NCBI GenBank assembly: GCA_010093485.1
Contig: MU001507.1
Coordinates: 756,844-820,843, forward strand
Source: Karstenula rhodostoma CBS 690.94
Lineage: Eukaryota > Ascomycota > Dothideomycetes > Pleosporales > Didymosphaeriaceae
DNA length: 64,000 bases
Reading direction: 5' to 3'
Position 1 is the first letter of the stretch. Each line of letters begins with the position of its first letter. A program made the translations under genes and the position numbers. The notes under the pieces are model-generated. The model saw only the letters and a program-made list of their open reading frames with translations. It was not told where the DNA came from and did not search any database. Shown piece by piece: positions 12,077-22,435 of this stretch.

Positions 12077-13593
12077 TTGTATGTGCGATTAGACGTATGT
12101 AAGAAATGATTGAGGGAATGAGGTATTGGGAAAAAAGTGGAACAGCAGAATCGAGTCGTGGCAGGTTATTCTACGGCTTGGGCACAGGAGAAGGGCGATG
12201 ATGGGCAATGATAACGTGGAGGGTGGAATGAAGATACAGACAGCCATATAACTACACCGTGCTAGACATCCGCAGGCGATGTCGCAGCGCGTTTCGAAGG
12301 CATACACACATCATACACCGCCTATCTCGAGTGACATCCCCTCACGAGTGGAATTGAAGAGGAAAGATAACTTATCGAAACTATAGATTCTTATCTGGCG
12401 CTGCTGGACCTCCGACATCACCCAGAATACCTCGTTCACTTCCCCCTCTGACTCCGTCTTCGCTATGCTTCCCATCAGCATCATCTTTAACCCGCCCCCT
12501 GCCGAGCTCAGACACAGGCGAACAACAGGTTGACTCTACAACGCGCCTTCTCCGCAATGCCGTTTGTACTTGTCTCATGAAAACAATCGCATGGTGGCAT
12601 CGTAAGCATACAACTCATCGCTGACCAAAAGAAGCCGTCGAAGCCGCCATCTCGCACTCCACTCGCGTACATACACATGCCCATGTTGCTCGAATAGTCA
12701 AAGCCCTAGGCATAATCGAATAGAAACCCCCCAGAATAGAAGCTGCGCAATCGGAAGCGTTGGTACCGGTCTCTTCACAGGGAGCAAGAGTTGGCGACGA
12801 TTTCGACGACACAGAAACCCGCGAGGTTGTCGAGACTCAGCAGCCACAGTAGATGGGCGTTTTGATGCCTCGACCCAAAGACTTTGGGGGGGTCTGAGGA
12901 CAGTATCACGAAAGACGATTTGGTGTGCTGGAGGTGTGCTTCGCTATTGCTTTCAGCGCAACCGCAGAACCAGATGACGACTCGGAATCTGCAGCCTTGC
13001 ATTCCTCCGGAAGGCTCGGAGGATGGATCGCAATACATCACCATCGAAACGGGTCCGGTCTAGTTAACTAGTCGCGTTCGTTGAGGTCGTTGATTAGTTC
13101 ACTAGCAATGCGTACCTATAAAAAACATCCTCGTCGCTTTGGAAACAGCTCGGAATGGTCACATGCCACGTTTTCGAGGCTGGCGGTTATGAGACACCCT
13201 TATTGGCTGTGGGTGAGGGAGCCTTGCGGGTTGCAGCTTCCCTTGTCGATGGGGCTTAGGTCTCAGCCCGCGAGGCACCGCGAGGCACCACGACACTCCG
13301 ACACTTGAACACTGAATATACAGTTGTCACTCACCGTTACGATTCCTTGGAAGGCTTCCACACTACAACATATTTCCTGCACTAGGATTCTTCGACCTTC
13401 CGCGGATGCCGCTTCCAGTCCCACGTGGTGCTTGCCGCGTTCACGGTGTGGTAGGCGAGGTCAGCCTCGTCTCTACGTACTGGAGTGGGCGCACTCTCTC
13501 GACTTCGCGAAGAGGTTCGCCAACAAATTTGAATAGGGACATTCACGACTCGGAAGTCGTCATACTTGCGGCTCTTGGAATACAGCTTACGCG
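12077..13593. other. Gene-free stretch
   Basis: No supported gene. A 65-codon minus-strand frame near 12381-12578 and an 89-codon one near 12775-13044 have no recognisable features. Region 13081-13590 has short overlapping frames only. Confidence 0.5.
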
Positions 13594-14022
13594 ATGTTTA
13601 AAAGAGTCCGGGGAGATCGCCAGACGTACACAGAGTCAGAACCGGCCTCTTCTTTGAACAATACACCCGGGCAATCGGCTAAACACATCGACAACACGAG
13701 AATACCTGATCGAACCGTGATGGTTTCCGGAGAACCTGCTAAATCTGTCAACAGCGTGAGGAATCCATATGGTGTTAGTGATGGAGAGACACTACTCGAT
13801 CACATCCGGAGGTCTCACGATGAACGGGGCTTTGGCAAGTCATCCGGATACAAGCTTAACATTCTCGATCAATCCAGCTCCTCCAAGACATTTGACTTCA
13901 GCACCCCACCGGCCACTCCTTTAATCGACCGGGATCAGGACGACACAGGCAGCGACATCAACAACGGCTCTGTTCTAAATATAGGCGAGGGCCGGATAGC
14001 ACTACTATTGAAAAGGAGATAG
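13594..14022 (+). CDS. Uncharacterised ORF just upstream of kinase fragment
   Basis: An open frame of 142 codons, hydrophilic, rich in Ser/Thr/Asp (STPPATPLIDRDQDD). It ends in LNIGEGRIALLLKRR, which weakly resembles a kinase glycine-rich loop (GxGxxA...K). It may be the broken N-terminal part of the kinase gene whose C-lobe begins at 14103. The catalytic loop and DFG segment that should lie between are absent. Existence as a real coding exon is uncertain. Confidence 0.3.
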   Translation: MFKRVRGDRQTYTESEPASSLNNTPGQSAKHIDNTRIPDRTVMVSGEPAKSVNSVRNPYGVSDGETLLDHIRRSHDERGFGKSSGYKLNILDQSSSSKTFDFSTPPATPLIDRDQDDTGSDINNGSVLNIGEGRIALLLKRR

Positions 14023-14102
14023 AAGGGCTTTTTTCTTTCGCTTAGTCGAGATACGAGACCATATCCTCGAAATCTCAGAGACACACTGACCTTATACCTG
14101 CA

Positions 14103-14696
14103 GGGACCCCGAAATATTTCGCCCCTGAGGTGGCTGCCTACGAAGGTAGCGGCCGTCCTGCAGACATTTTCTCGCTCGGGTGCGTTCTGTTGGAGATGCA
14201 CACGATTTTGCACGAACACAGTCTAGAAACTCTACGAAAACTAAGAAACAAACACGACAAGAGTTTTCAGGAAAACCTTGAAGCCATCATCGACTGGCTT
14301 TCAAGGCCGACTGAATGGAATGATATATATGGTCATCAAATCAAACATCAATTCCGGTCAATGCTCAGGAAGGATCCAGCAGAACGACCCACAATTCGTC
14401 AAGTAAGGAAAGATTTCGCGCTCATCGATATCTTATCAGTGCGCCATGGAGACACACCGCTCTTTATGAGATGCTGCAGACAGGTAAACATTCCAAAAGA
14501 AGTTCATGAACGGGACATGTGGGTAGCATACCACCGTGGTGCAGACGACGCAAGAGATGAGATGCAGAAGACGATCGAACAGTTGGAAAAAGATAAGGAA
14601 GACCTCCAACAGCGTGTGAATAAGCTACAGCAGACCGTGACCTCACAAACATTGAGTCTCAACCTCCCGGGTCTCGATGTGGTAATGGGCGAATGA
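14103..14696 (+). pseudogene. Orphan protein-kinase C-lobe with coiled-coil tail (remnant)
   Basis: The frame opens at a good 3' splice site (CTTATACCTGCAG) with GTPKYFAPEV (subdomain VIII APE motif). It continues through GRPADIFSLGCVLLEM (subdomain IX DxxSxG) and KDPAERPTIRQV (subdomain XI Arg). It ends in a coiled coil (DARDEMQKTIEQLEKDKEDLQQRVNKLQ). The N-lobe, the HRD catalytic loop and DFG are not present in any frame of the preceding 500 bp, so it cannot be an active kinase. It could be a gene with an internal deletion, or a transcribed C-lobe module. I favour a pseudogene because the remaining upstream sequence is also disrupted. Confidence 0.6.
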
Positions 14697-15208
14697 GTAT
14701 CATTATATAATTGAGAATCCAAACCCATCGCCATATGTGTACCTCTCCTTCCACGCACATTCAGACTCTCTATACTAAACGGCGCGAATGTTGTTGCCGA
14801 ACAGCTCAGCCAGTGGCAGCAAACGCTAAGGCAAGAATCTTTGAAAAGGCAACATCATTGACCCGCTCTGTTGCAGAAGGATACGTACAGTCGAGCTTGC
14901 ATCTTTCACTAATGTTCAAGAGGACGGACGTTGCCCACGTTCGTGAAGTTCCCTACAGTCATTTATGGAAGGTCAAAACGAGCTTGTCTGGAATGAGTAC
15001 TGGGGCTTCCACAGCTTGAACCCGTGTTAGTATGCTTCCCGAACAAGATCTTACCCCGGACTCGGCCGACGGGCGTAGTTTTGCCGCAAAACTGTTGTCT
15101 CCATGATCAGAGCTAGAGCGACGATGAACATCGTCTTGCACAGGCCGTGCGCAGAAGACAGCGCAAAGATGGAAACCTTATCATCACCTAAATCTCATCC
15201 CCGCTATA
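14697..15208. other. Intergenic, no gene seen
   Basis: 512 bp between the kinase remnant and the 3' end of the ABHD12-like gene. Only random short frames. Confidence 0.5.
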
Positions 15209-16695
15209 CTACCTCGTCGCCTCTCCCCGCCCCCACGCCCTCCTCACTGCCAAACTAACCTGCCCCCACCCCACACCCTCGCTATGCCCGCCATACCTCA
15301 CAACCTCCACCTCGACGCTTCTCTCTCCCTGCTTCGTCTCAACCTTCCGATACGCAAACGCGCCCCTGCTCACGCGCTCCCCGCCCTGTATACTCCGCCG
15401 CTCGCTCACGCTGATCGCGCCCTCCTCGCCCAGTAGCGCCGTCTCGAGCGGCGCGTACACGGTTTCCGCCATGTGGAACGGGATTTCTTGGTCGTTGCGG
15501 GCGTGCAGGATGGTGATGTGGAGGGGGGTGGAGGCGGTAGTCGCGGCGGTGGTAAGGGCTTGGAGGCGTGGGAGGGTAGGCCAGGTGTCGATTATTCGAG
15601 CGGAAAGGAACGAGGCGATTTTGGGGTAGTTTTGCAGGGGGGAGAGGATGGGGACGACGCCTTTTATTTTGTAGGATTTGAGGAGGGTGGGGAGGTCCGT
15701 GAAAGCTGCGGCGAGGATGACGGCAGCGAAGGGTTGGGGGGTGGTTGGTGGGTGGGGTAGGGAGGCGGGGAGGAGAGGGGAAGACGGGTCGGTGAAGTAG
15801 AGGGCTGTTGCGGCTGTGACGGCGGTGCCGAGGGATTGGCCGAGGAGGGTGGTGCGGGCGGCGGGGTGGTGGAGGGTGTTCAGGGCGAAGGAGACGATGG
15901 AGACGCCGTCGGTGATGAGGCCTGGTTCCGTGGGGCGATGGGGTGCGTTGTTTGCTGTGGAGAGGCCGAAGCCGCGGTAGTCGCACACGAAGGTGTGCGT
16001 GCGCGGGATGCCGCTCATGGAGCGATAGATGGAGGGCCGCCAGCCGAGAGCGAGGTGGCCTGCGTTCTACAATTGCTATCAGCACTGCATCCTCTCCCAA
16101 TCCCTTTTCGTTCCCTCTTTTGGTGGAATGAAGGCGCCGTACTCACCCCATGGAAATTGATAACCAATTTACTCTCTGTATCCTCCCTGAGCAACCTCGC
16201 CCCCAGCGTCTTCACAAACTCCCCACTCTCCACAACATCATCCTGCACACGGCTCACAAGCTCCCGCTCATGCTCCAGATACACATCGAGCGGGAGCACG
16301 TGCCAGCAGAACAAGTGCTCGGCATCGCTAGTCTCGAGCCAGAACGGCGTGACCTGGCCCTCTTCACGGCGCCAATTTGATTAGTCCTTTTCACGGGTGA
16401 GGAAGCAGGTATGTATGTAAGACGTACTAGCAAAACCGAATTCCTCGGGGTTCTTGGCGTTCTGGAAGTACCCGTGGTGCAGCTTGTGCATGTACACGAG
16501 GCTTCAACTATATCAGCCACAATCTCATCTGATACTACTCCGACTCTTTTTTTGCTCGAGAGCAGCGGAGGAAGGAGGGTGGATGTCTTACTGGCTCTGC
16601 ACGGTGGGATGTATCGCAGCCGCGAGGAGCAGCGCCCAGATGCCGCCGAGCGCTGCGAGCGTCCAGTAGCTCTTTTTGACGAAGGGTGCAACCAT
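15209..16695 (-). CDS. ABHD12-like monoacylglycerol/lysophospholipid lipase
   Basis: Exons 16592-16695, 16428-16501, 16147-16361 and 15209-16066 give 416 residues. An N-terminal membrane anchor (YWTLAALGGIWALLLAAAIHP) is followed by the alpha/beta-hydrolase core. FHGNAGH holds the oxyanion hole, the joins give CDYRGFGLS, and GQSLGT holds the nucleophile Ser. ILHARNDQEIPF supplies the acidic residue and YGGHSEG the catalytic His. Membrane-anchored hydrolases of this ABHD12/13 class cleave monoacylglycerols or lyso-phosphatidylserine at the ER or lipid-droplet surface. The substrate here is inferred from family only. The exon arrangement needs an unremarkable GTGAAG acceptor for exon 3. Confidence 0.85.
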
Positions 16696-17066
16696 TTTAA
16701 AGAAGGGAGGGAATCTATATACAAGAGATTATGGCAACATTGAGAAAGAAAGCATGCGATGGGGGCGACGATGTTTACGTGTGTCGTGTGAGATAACAGT
16801 GAGAGAGGAGCTAGGCTGCATTGGGAGCCGCGGTTATCTGGCTTGGCGCTGAATGTGAGATGAGCGAATGCCCTGCAAGTTGCATCAGATTGTTCTTCTG
16901 CAGTCGCTTGTACAAGAAAATAGTATGATGAAATCGAAAGTCATGTCGTTTCGTAGCCGCATGACGCGGTCGCTGAGAGTGTCCATCTATGTGAACGCCG
17001 AATTATGCTATGCCTATTGTACCCATACCCATCCCAAAATGCAAAATTAACGCCCACGATGCAACC
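16696..17066. other. Intergenic / promoter
   Basis: 371 bp between the ABHD12-like gene start and the end of the HSL-type gene, both on the minus strand. No gene seen. Confidence 0.5.
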
Positions 17067-18639
17067 CTATGACGAGGCCGCGCCGACTCCGGATGAAGCT
17101 CCCTCGCCAGCCTGCACAGGAGGAATGTCGAAGGGCCTCAGCTCCTGCCTCGTGTTGCCCACCGCCTCAGTCGGCAACGACTTCTTCCAGTTCCCTTTGA
17201 CAAAGTCTAGGGTTCTCTCGAACACCTTCCTCCTCTCCTCCTTCTCATGCTTGCCCAGAATCGTCACTGGGAACTGCGTCCACCCATGTTGGCAATCGGG
17301 CGCGTGCCAGACTTCCATCCCCCCGTTCGTGCCGCTTGGCGCAGGCGCATTGCCCTCCCGTCCATTCCAGTCGTTGTCGCGGCCGTCGCCGAAGCGCACG
17401 GGGCCGTTCCACCCGCTAGTGTTCATCTTGTCGACCCAGACGTCGCTCTGCACGGCGAGGGTGTCCTTCTCCGGGAGCACCAGCAGGATTGCGGCGTTTT
17501 TCTGAACGTTGCCGGGGTCGACGAGGCCGGGGCTTGCGCGCGGATGCGCGCGGAGTTTCTTGGGGAGGTAGGTTGGGCCCATGATGGAGAAGAGGCCCGG
17601 CATCCGCGTTTGCTGTGGTTTCTTGTCATCAGGGTTGAGGGCGCTCGGCATATCTTTCATCGGGCGTTCGTGGGGGAGGAGGCGCGCGTCAAGGGAGGGG
17701 TAGAAGAGCAGCAGTGGTAGCAATCGCGGCTGCGCTTTTTCTGGCGGGAGTATGGAAGGCCACGGCTGGGAGATGTCGTCGAGCACAGTGGGCGCGCGCA
17801 CGGGTGGTAGCAGCGGCGAAAAGGTGTCGGCCGCAGACGGGCCTCGTGTTGTGCGAGTTGTATGTGATCCCATGCCTGTGGTTGTTGCAGGGGGGCTGAA
17901 AAGCTGTGGACAAGGCGGAACCCAGACGGCCATGTTGAGCGCAATGTTTCCTCCGGCCGAGAAGCCAGAGATGGCGAGACGCGACGGGTCGAGCGTGATC
18001 CTTTGAATGTCATTGAGAGCGTGCGCCTTCTTTTTCTTCTGAGCCTCCTCGACCGTCATGCCAAAGTATCGCTGGATCTCGTTTCGCAGCACTTTGCTAG
18101 CCTTGGACACTTCGTCGGTGTCTAATATAGCGCTCAGCACATCTTCGGCGTCGTGGATGGCGGCCGGAAACTGGTGGAACGGGCCAATGCGATACGACAC
18201 GCTGATGACCACAGCCCCGAGCTCCCTCGCCATCATGGCCGCGTAGGGAGCCTGCTCGAGCGGGCTGCCCATGATGAAGCCTCCTCCGTGAAAGTCCAGC
18301 ACCACGGGAACCTTCCATTCGCCATTTTCGACCGGTATCCTGGCGCCATCTTCACGTTCGAGCACCACGGGAGCCGGCGGCACAAAGACGTATAGCGGTA
18401 TGGTAGTGTTCTTGCGGCTCGGGAGCGCTACAATGAACGGCTGCGGGCCTTCCGGGGAGGTAAGATGCAGGATCGACAGAGGAACAAATCGTGGGAGGTG
18501 TCTAGATGCGAGCAATTTAGCAAATGGCGGCGCGGCATTAGCACTGTATTCACGGGGTTGCTTACACGAGACAGGTGCGCCATTGGATGTGGAAGGGGAG
18601 GCGGAAGAAGTAGGAGAGGCTCTGCAGGTAGCCACTCAT
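17067..18639 (-). CDS. HSL-type alpha/beta hydrolase (lipase/esterase)
   Basis: Exons 18566-18639 and 17067-18501 give 502 residues. The ATG at 18639 opens an amphipathic start (SGYLQSLSYFFRLPF). The hydrolase-3 core has the HSL oxyanion motif LDFHGGGFIMG, VVISVSYRIGP, the nucleophile elbow GFSAGGN, a likely acid in LPEKDTLAVQSD and the catalytic His in CQHGWTQFP. A 60-70 residue insertion rich in Pro/Arg lies between the Ser elbow and the Asp region. The family hydrolyses acyl esters. It sits head-to-tail with the ABHD12-like lipase, but no shared function is evident. Confidence 0.85.
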
Positions 18640-18814
18640 GATGGCAGAGACACAGCGGTGCCTGGTAGCTGTGATGGTCGCATTGGCTTGGTGGTATAAA
18701 GGAGGGCCGCTACGTAAGTAGGTGAGGTGTGTTTACAAAGCCTAGGTCATAGGAACGGTTGGACAAACGACAGGGATCGGTTACGCGGATGGTGTGATGT
18801 CACTGATGATCGGC
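18640..18814. other. Promoter region of the HSL-type gene
   Basis: Short upstream region, bounded on the right by the first inverted-repeat element. No distinct motif recognised. Confidence 0.4.
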
Positions 18815-18954
18815 CTCTCACGGGAAGGTGAACACCGGCGATATAGTATTAGGTCAAGCTTTTAAACCTGTATAGTAGTCGAAGTTGCTCTAGGATTAAC
18901 TATTCTATATCTGTCGGCGAAGGCATTAGCTTATATCCGGCCTTCCCGTGAGAG
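18815..18954 (+). repeat. Inverted-repeat element, copy A
   Basis: 140 bp bounded by CTCTCACGGGAAGG and its exact reverse complement CCTTCCCGTGAGAG. The interior is AT-rich and non-coding (TATAGTAG...CTCTAGGATTAACTATT...CTTATATCCGG). With copies B and C it forms a family in the same orientation. It resembles a MITE or small foldback element. No clear target duplication is visible at either end. Confidence 0.8.
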
Positions 18955-19009
18955 ATTGGCGCCTTTCGACGAGCTCGTGGCGCTGTGGCTGTGCATCAAA
19001 GAAGACCCG

Positions 19010-19162
19010 CTCTCACGGGAAGGTGCCTGGTAAACAGCGGCGATACAGTATTAAGGTAAGATTAGAAACTTGTAAAGCAGCCTAAGTTACTCTAGGATCG
19101 ACTATTCAATATCTGACTGGCAGAGGCCTTGGCTTACATCCGGTTTTCAGTCCCCGTGAGAG
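19010..19162 (+). repeat. Inverted-repeat element, copy B
   Basis: 153 bp, the same family as copy A. The left end is CTCTCACGGGAAGGTG; the right end CCCCGTGAGAG matches 10 of the inner bases. It carries a 6-7 bp insertion and substitutions relative to copy A (GATACAGTATTAAGGTAAGATTAG). Copy C starts four bases later, so B and C are nearly abutting. Confidence 0.8.
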
Positions 19163-19165
19163 CCG

Positions 19166-19312
19166 CTCTCACAGGAAGGTGAACACCGGCAATACAGTAT
19201 CAAGGTAAGATTATAAACTTGTATAGTAGCCTAAGTTACTCTACGATTAACTATTTAATATCTAACTAATAAAGGCCTTAGCTTATATCCGGCCTTTATA
19301 TTCCCGTAAGAC
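19166..19312 (+). repeat. Inverted-repeat element, copy C
   Basis: About 147 bp, the same family. The left end CTCTCACAGGAAGGTG and right end TTCCCGTAAGA have decayed by one or two bases each from the A ends. The interior matches copy B closely (ATACAGTATCAAGGTAAGATTATAAACTTGTATAGTAGCC is split across both). The G-to-A type changes at both ends are in the direction expected of RIP, though a few sites cannot prove it. Confidence 0.75.
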
Positions 19313-19494
19313 ACTCCGCACACTGTCGCCGATTTGAAAGCAACTCCACTATGAAGAGCTGAACATCAAGTAACGTCTTTTAAGTCAGTGTGCGGCACAG
19401 CAAGGATCGACTTTTACGGATTACTGAACTGTACAGCAGGCAGGCACGCCATGACGCAGTTGGATGTCGCGGATGTTCAACGTCCTTGTCGTTG

Positions 19495-19571
19495 TGGAGA
19501 CTAGATCAGTCCATATTTGTCTACTACTTTACAGGACTCCACTTTGTGGTTCGTGCCAACAATCAGAAAAT
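19495..19571 (+). repeat. Diverged copy of the 6 kb repeat
   Basis: CAGTCCATATTTGTCTACT... through AACAATCAGAAAA aligns with 6183-6257 at roughly three quarters identity by eye. The match ends at the same AGAAAA in both places, consistent with a shared element terminus. No flanking direct repeat was found here. Confidence 0.55.
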
Positions 19572-22435
19572 CAAAACCGCCTGGCCGACGAGTCCAAATG
19601 TATTCCTCGAGCGACTCAAGTAACCTGGTCGGGCTGGGAGTGCATCAAGACCGGGTCATGGTGGATACGTCTTCCAGCACTGATGGCGAGATTACTATGT
19701 GCCCGAAAAACCGTCGCTATGAAAGAAGCGCCGCCCATGTGACGAAAGCGTCATCGCAACGTGGTAACCGCCTTGCTGGCGTTGTACACTGCTTGTTGTT
19801 TGCTCGTTGTACCGGCGGCTATTAGGCATCCCATGGCGCTAGGCCGGGCGTTTTGTGTCGTTTGTTTACCGTTCCATGAACAGGCGTTGTTGAATGACAG
19901 AGTTCCACTACCCACTATCAGAGAAATCATGCAGGTGGTGGCCTATTTTGGCGGCAGTTCCCTCGGTGATGGTTAGCGACGTTGGACTAATTTGGAGGAC
20001 TTTATGGTGGGGGTTGTTGAAACAGGACGCTCTTGCACACGTGTAGCTGTACTGGGAAGACCTGGCTGGTGCAATAGTGCAATTACAACGAGCGACGTGG
20101 ACACGGAAAACTCGTGGAACAGTGGTGAACTGGAGCGGGCGAGGATAGATTGTTGGGTTGGGTATTACAGGCCGTGGCGGGTGTTTGAAGTCGCTGCTGT
20201 AGGGGAAGGCACGATCCAAGACGTATTGTGGAACGTCACCTCAGAATGTGCCATGACATGGAATCTCCATCGTCGTGAGGCCTCAGGCTCTCCAAGTCCA
20301 CCGGCGGCCCCACAGCGGCGCAGATCACTCACAGGCGCTACAATGTGTTCGGGGAAGAGACAGAAGCTGGAGCATTCGAGCGAAGCGGCACGGCTACCAA
20401 GACGCTTTCGGCCATGGCTCTTCTCGGCTCTTCGATAACACGATATGCCCGAACGTTAGCTGTCGAAGAAGTCACCAAGCGGGTCCTCGGCGCACTTTCA
20501 ATATTCGCTTGATGAGGGTGGGACCCGGGTACGAACGAAAGCAACGGTTCAGCCCCACCGGGAGGAGCGCCATGGAGCGTCATGGTTGCATATCAGTGCG
20601 GCAGGAGTCTTAATATAACAGTACGCACACTAGGACCGTGTGCTCATTTGCGATGACTCTGGCATGTCACGACCCACGGCCGTCTCTCCTGTCGCCGTGG
20701 GGGTTGTCCATGCGCGAGTGCTGACAGTGCACCAGGAGTTGCAGCGGTACCGTGCGAAGAGAAGCTGCACGGTGCTGCCTCACCAGGCAGACGCGGCATC
20801 ACATCGATGCCGTGGTGGTGATGGTCAACCTCAAACATGGCGCACGGGCCAGCCAATAGACTGTCCTGATATCGTCATGCTTCCGACCGCACACCCACCT
20901 GCACCCGTGCACCGCCGGCCGCTGCTTCACGTTGCCGACTGGCAGTGACTACTGTTACAACTACCCCTTCCGATTCCGAGCCTCCATGGACGAGCAGCGC
21001 GCCATTGCGACGACACGACCACCAGTGACCAAGGGCCAAGGGCTGCGCTGGGCCGCGCGCAGAGAACACACAGAGAACACACAGAGAACACGGCAGCGTG
21101 CGCCATCTCGAATGGGCCGCGTGGAGCAGAAGCGGGAACCCCTCGTGCATGCCCGCGTCTCACCATCCGCTCCCACCAATCGCCCGACATCGCGACCAGC
21201 CCTGACTCGGCAACTCAGAATGGCGTTGCTTCGCTTCCACAGAAGACCGCTCCAGAGTCCAAGCGCTCGCCTGGTCCCAGTCCTCTCCGCCACGCCCATC
21301 TGCACCACCCGCGCGGGTCAACCCCGAAGTCTCTGGTGCTGGCAACACTGTCTCTGATCCCGCCTTGCCTCTCGTCGTCCTCTCTACCGCTCTCGACTCC
21401 AAGTGCTGGCCCGGTGCTGCTCGCACGCACAACGCTCCTTTCCCCAGATTCGCTGCTGGCCATTTTGCTCTCCTTTTCGCTCTCTCCCTTCTTCTTTTGG
21501 TGCTGTAGCTCTTGTTCGCCGATTGAAACCCTTCGATTCGTATCCCCACTCACCGCTGCATCTTATCTCGCGACCAATTGACCCTTCCCTCGAGCACTTC
21601 TTGAGAAGGCCAGGAAGCGTGCATCTCTGACAATCACTGTCTGGACTGCACTCCGGGACATGCTGTTGTACTGTACGTACAGCTTTCTTCTCAAACCCGC
21701 ATCTGGCCTTCGCTTCGCGCTGCTGTTACGGGAAGCGTCGCAAGATTCACCTCTGCACCTACCCTACTCACCCAAGGTCGTGACCCCGTTATCAATTCTG
21801 ATACATGGTCTGGTCTTGCCGCATCCTCATTGATCCTCACATTGTCGCAAGCTACCGGATTGGGATCGTCCTTGTCTTTTTTTTTTTTTGCTTCTTCAGC
21901 ATCATGCTAGGGACTCTTCTGACCATCACTGGCTATAGGTTTCGATAATTCCTAATCCATAAACAATTGCCCTATCGCTTCAAGCGCTCGGTTCTGTCAC
22001 CGCCGAGCTCGCTGCGGCGTGGACCCGCTCCAAGCAAGGAACCGTGGCACTCGGTACCTCTGTAGTCCGATACTCTAATCACAGTCATTCTCCTCAAACG
22101 TGGGCCTTGGTTATCATCGATAACAGTGGCACCGAGGACCGAAGCTGAGCGGATTTGTAACTGACGGGCACACTCCTCCATGCTCGACTCTGCGCTATTG
22201 CTCCCCACACCATCAAACGGCAGCCCCACCCAACGTCAAGGACAGCCGAGTCCTTGCGACAGACTAGCCTTGCTGTACCTTACCGCACCATCTGAGACAG
22301 TACTAACAGGCGCAACGTGATTCCCTGGAACGGCCACCGAACTCCTCACGTCCGACCCCTTCACCTTCCACACCGCCACCGGACCCGTGTCGGTCTACAG
22401 ACACGAACCATCGCCACCATTTCGTCCAACTATTG
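19572..22435. other. 2.9 kb non-coding upstream region
   Basis: No supported gene. Overlapping random frames fill the GC-rich part (20.6-21.6 kb). There is a T13-14 tract at about 21878-21891 and CT-rich sequence closer to 22400. Much of it may be promoter and long 5' leader of the EGF-like membrane protein gene. Confidence 0.5.

Noticed and set aside
15339..16384. Long frames on both strands (253 aa minus, 182 aa plus) within the ABHD12-like gene
   Set aside because: They are Arg/Pro- or Gly-rich shadows of the catalytic exon in other frames.
16254..16724. 156-aa frame at the 5' end of the ABHD12-like gene
   Set aside because: Runs across introns in the wrong frame; the spliced model gives a membrane anchor and FHGNAGH.
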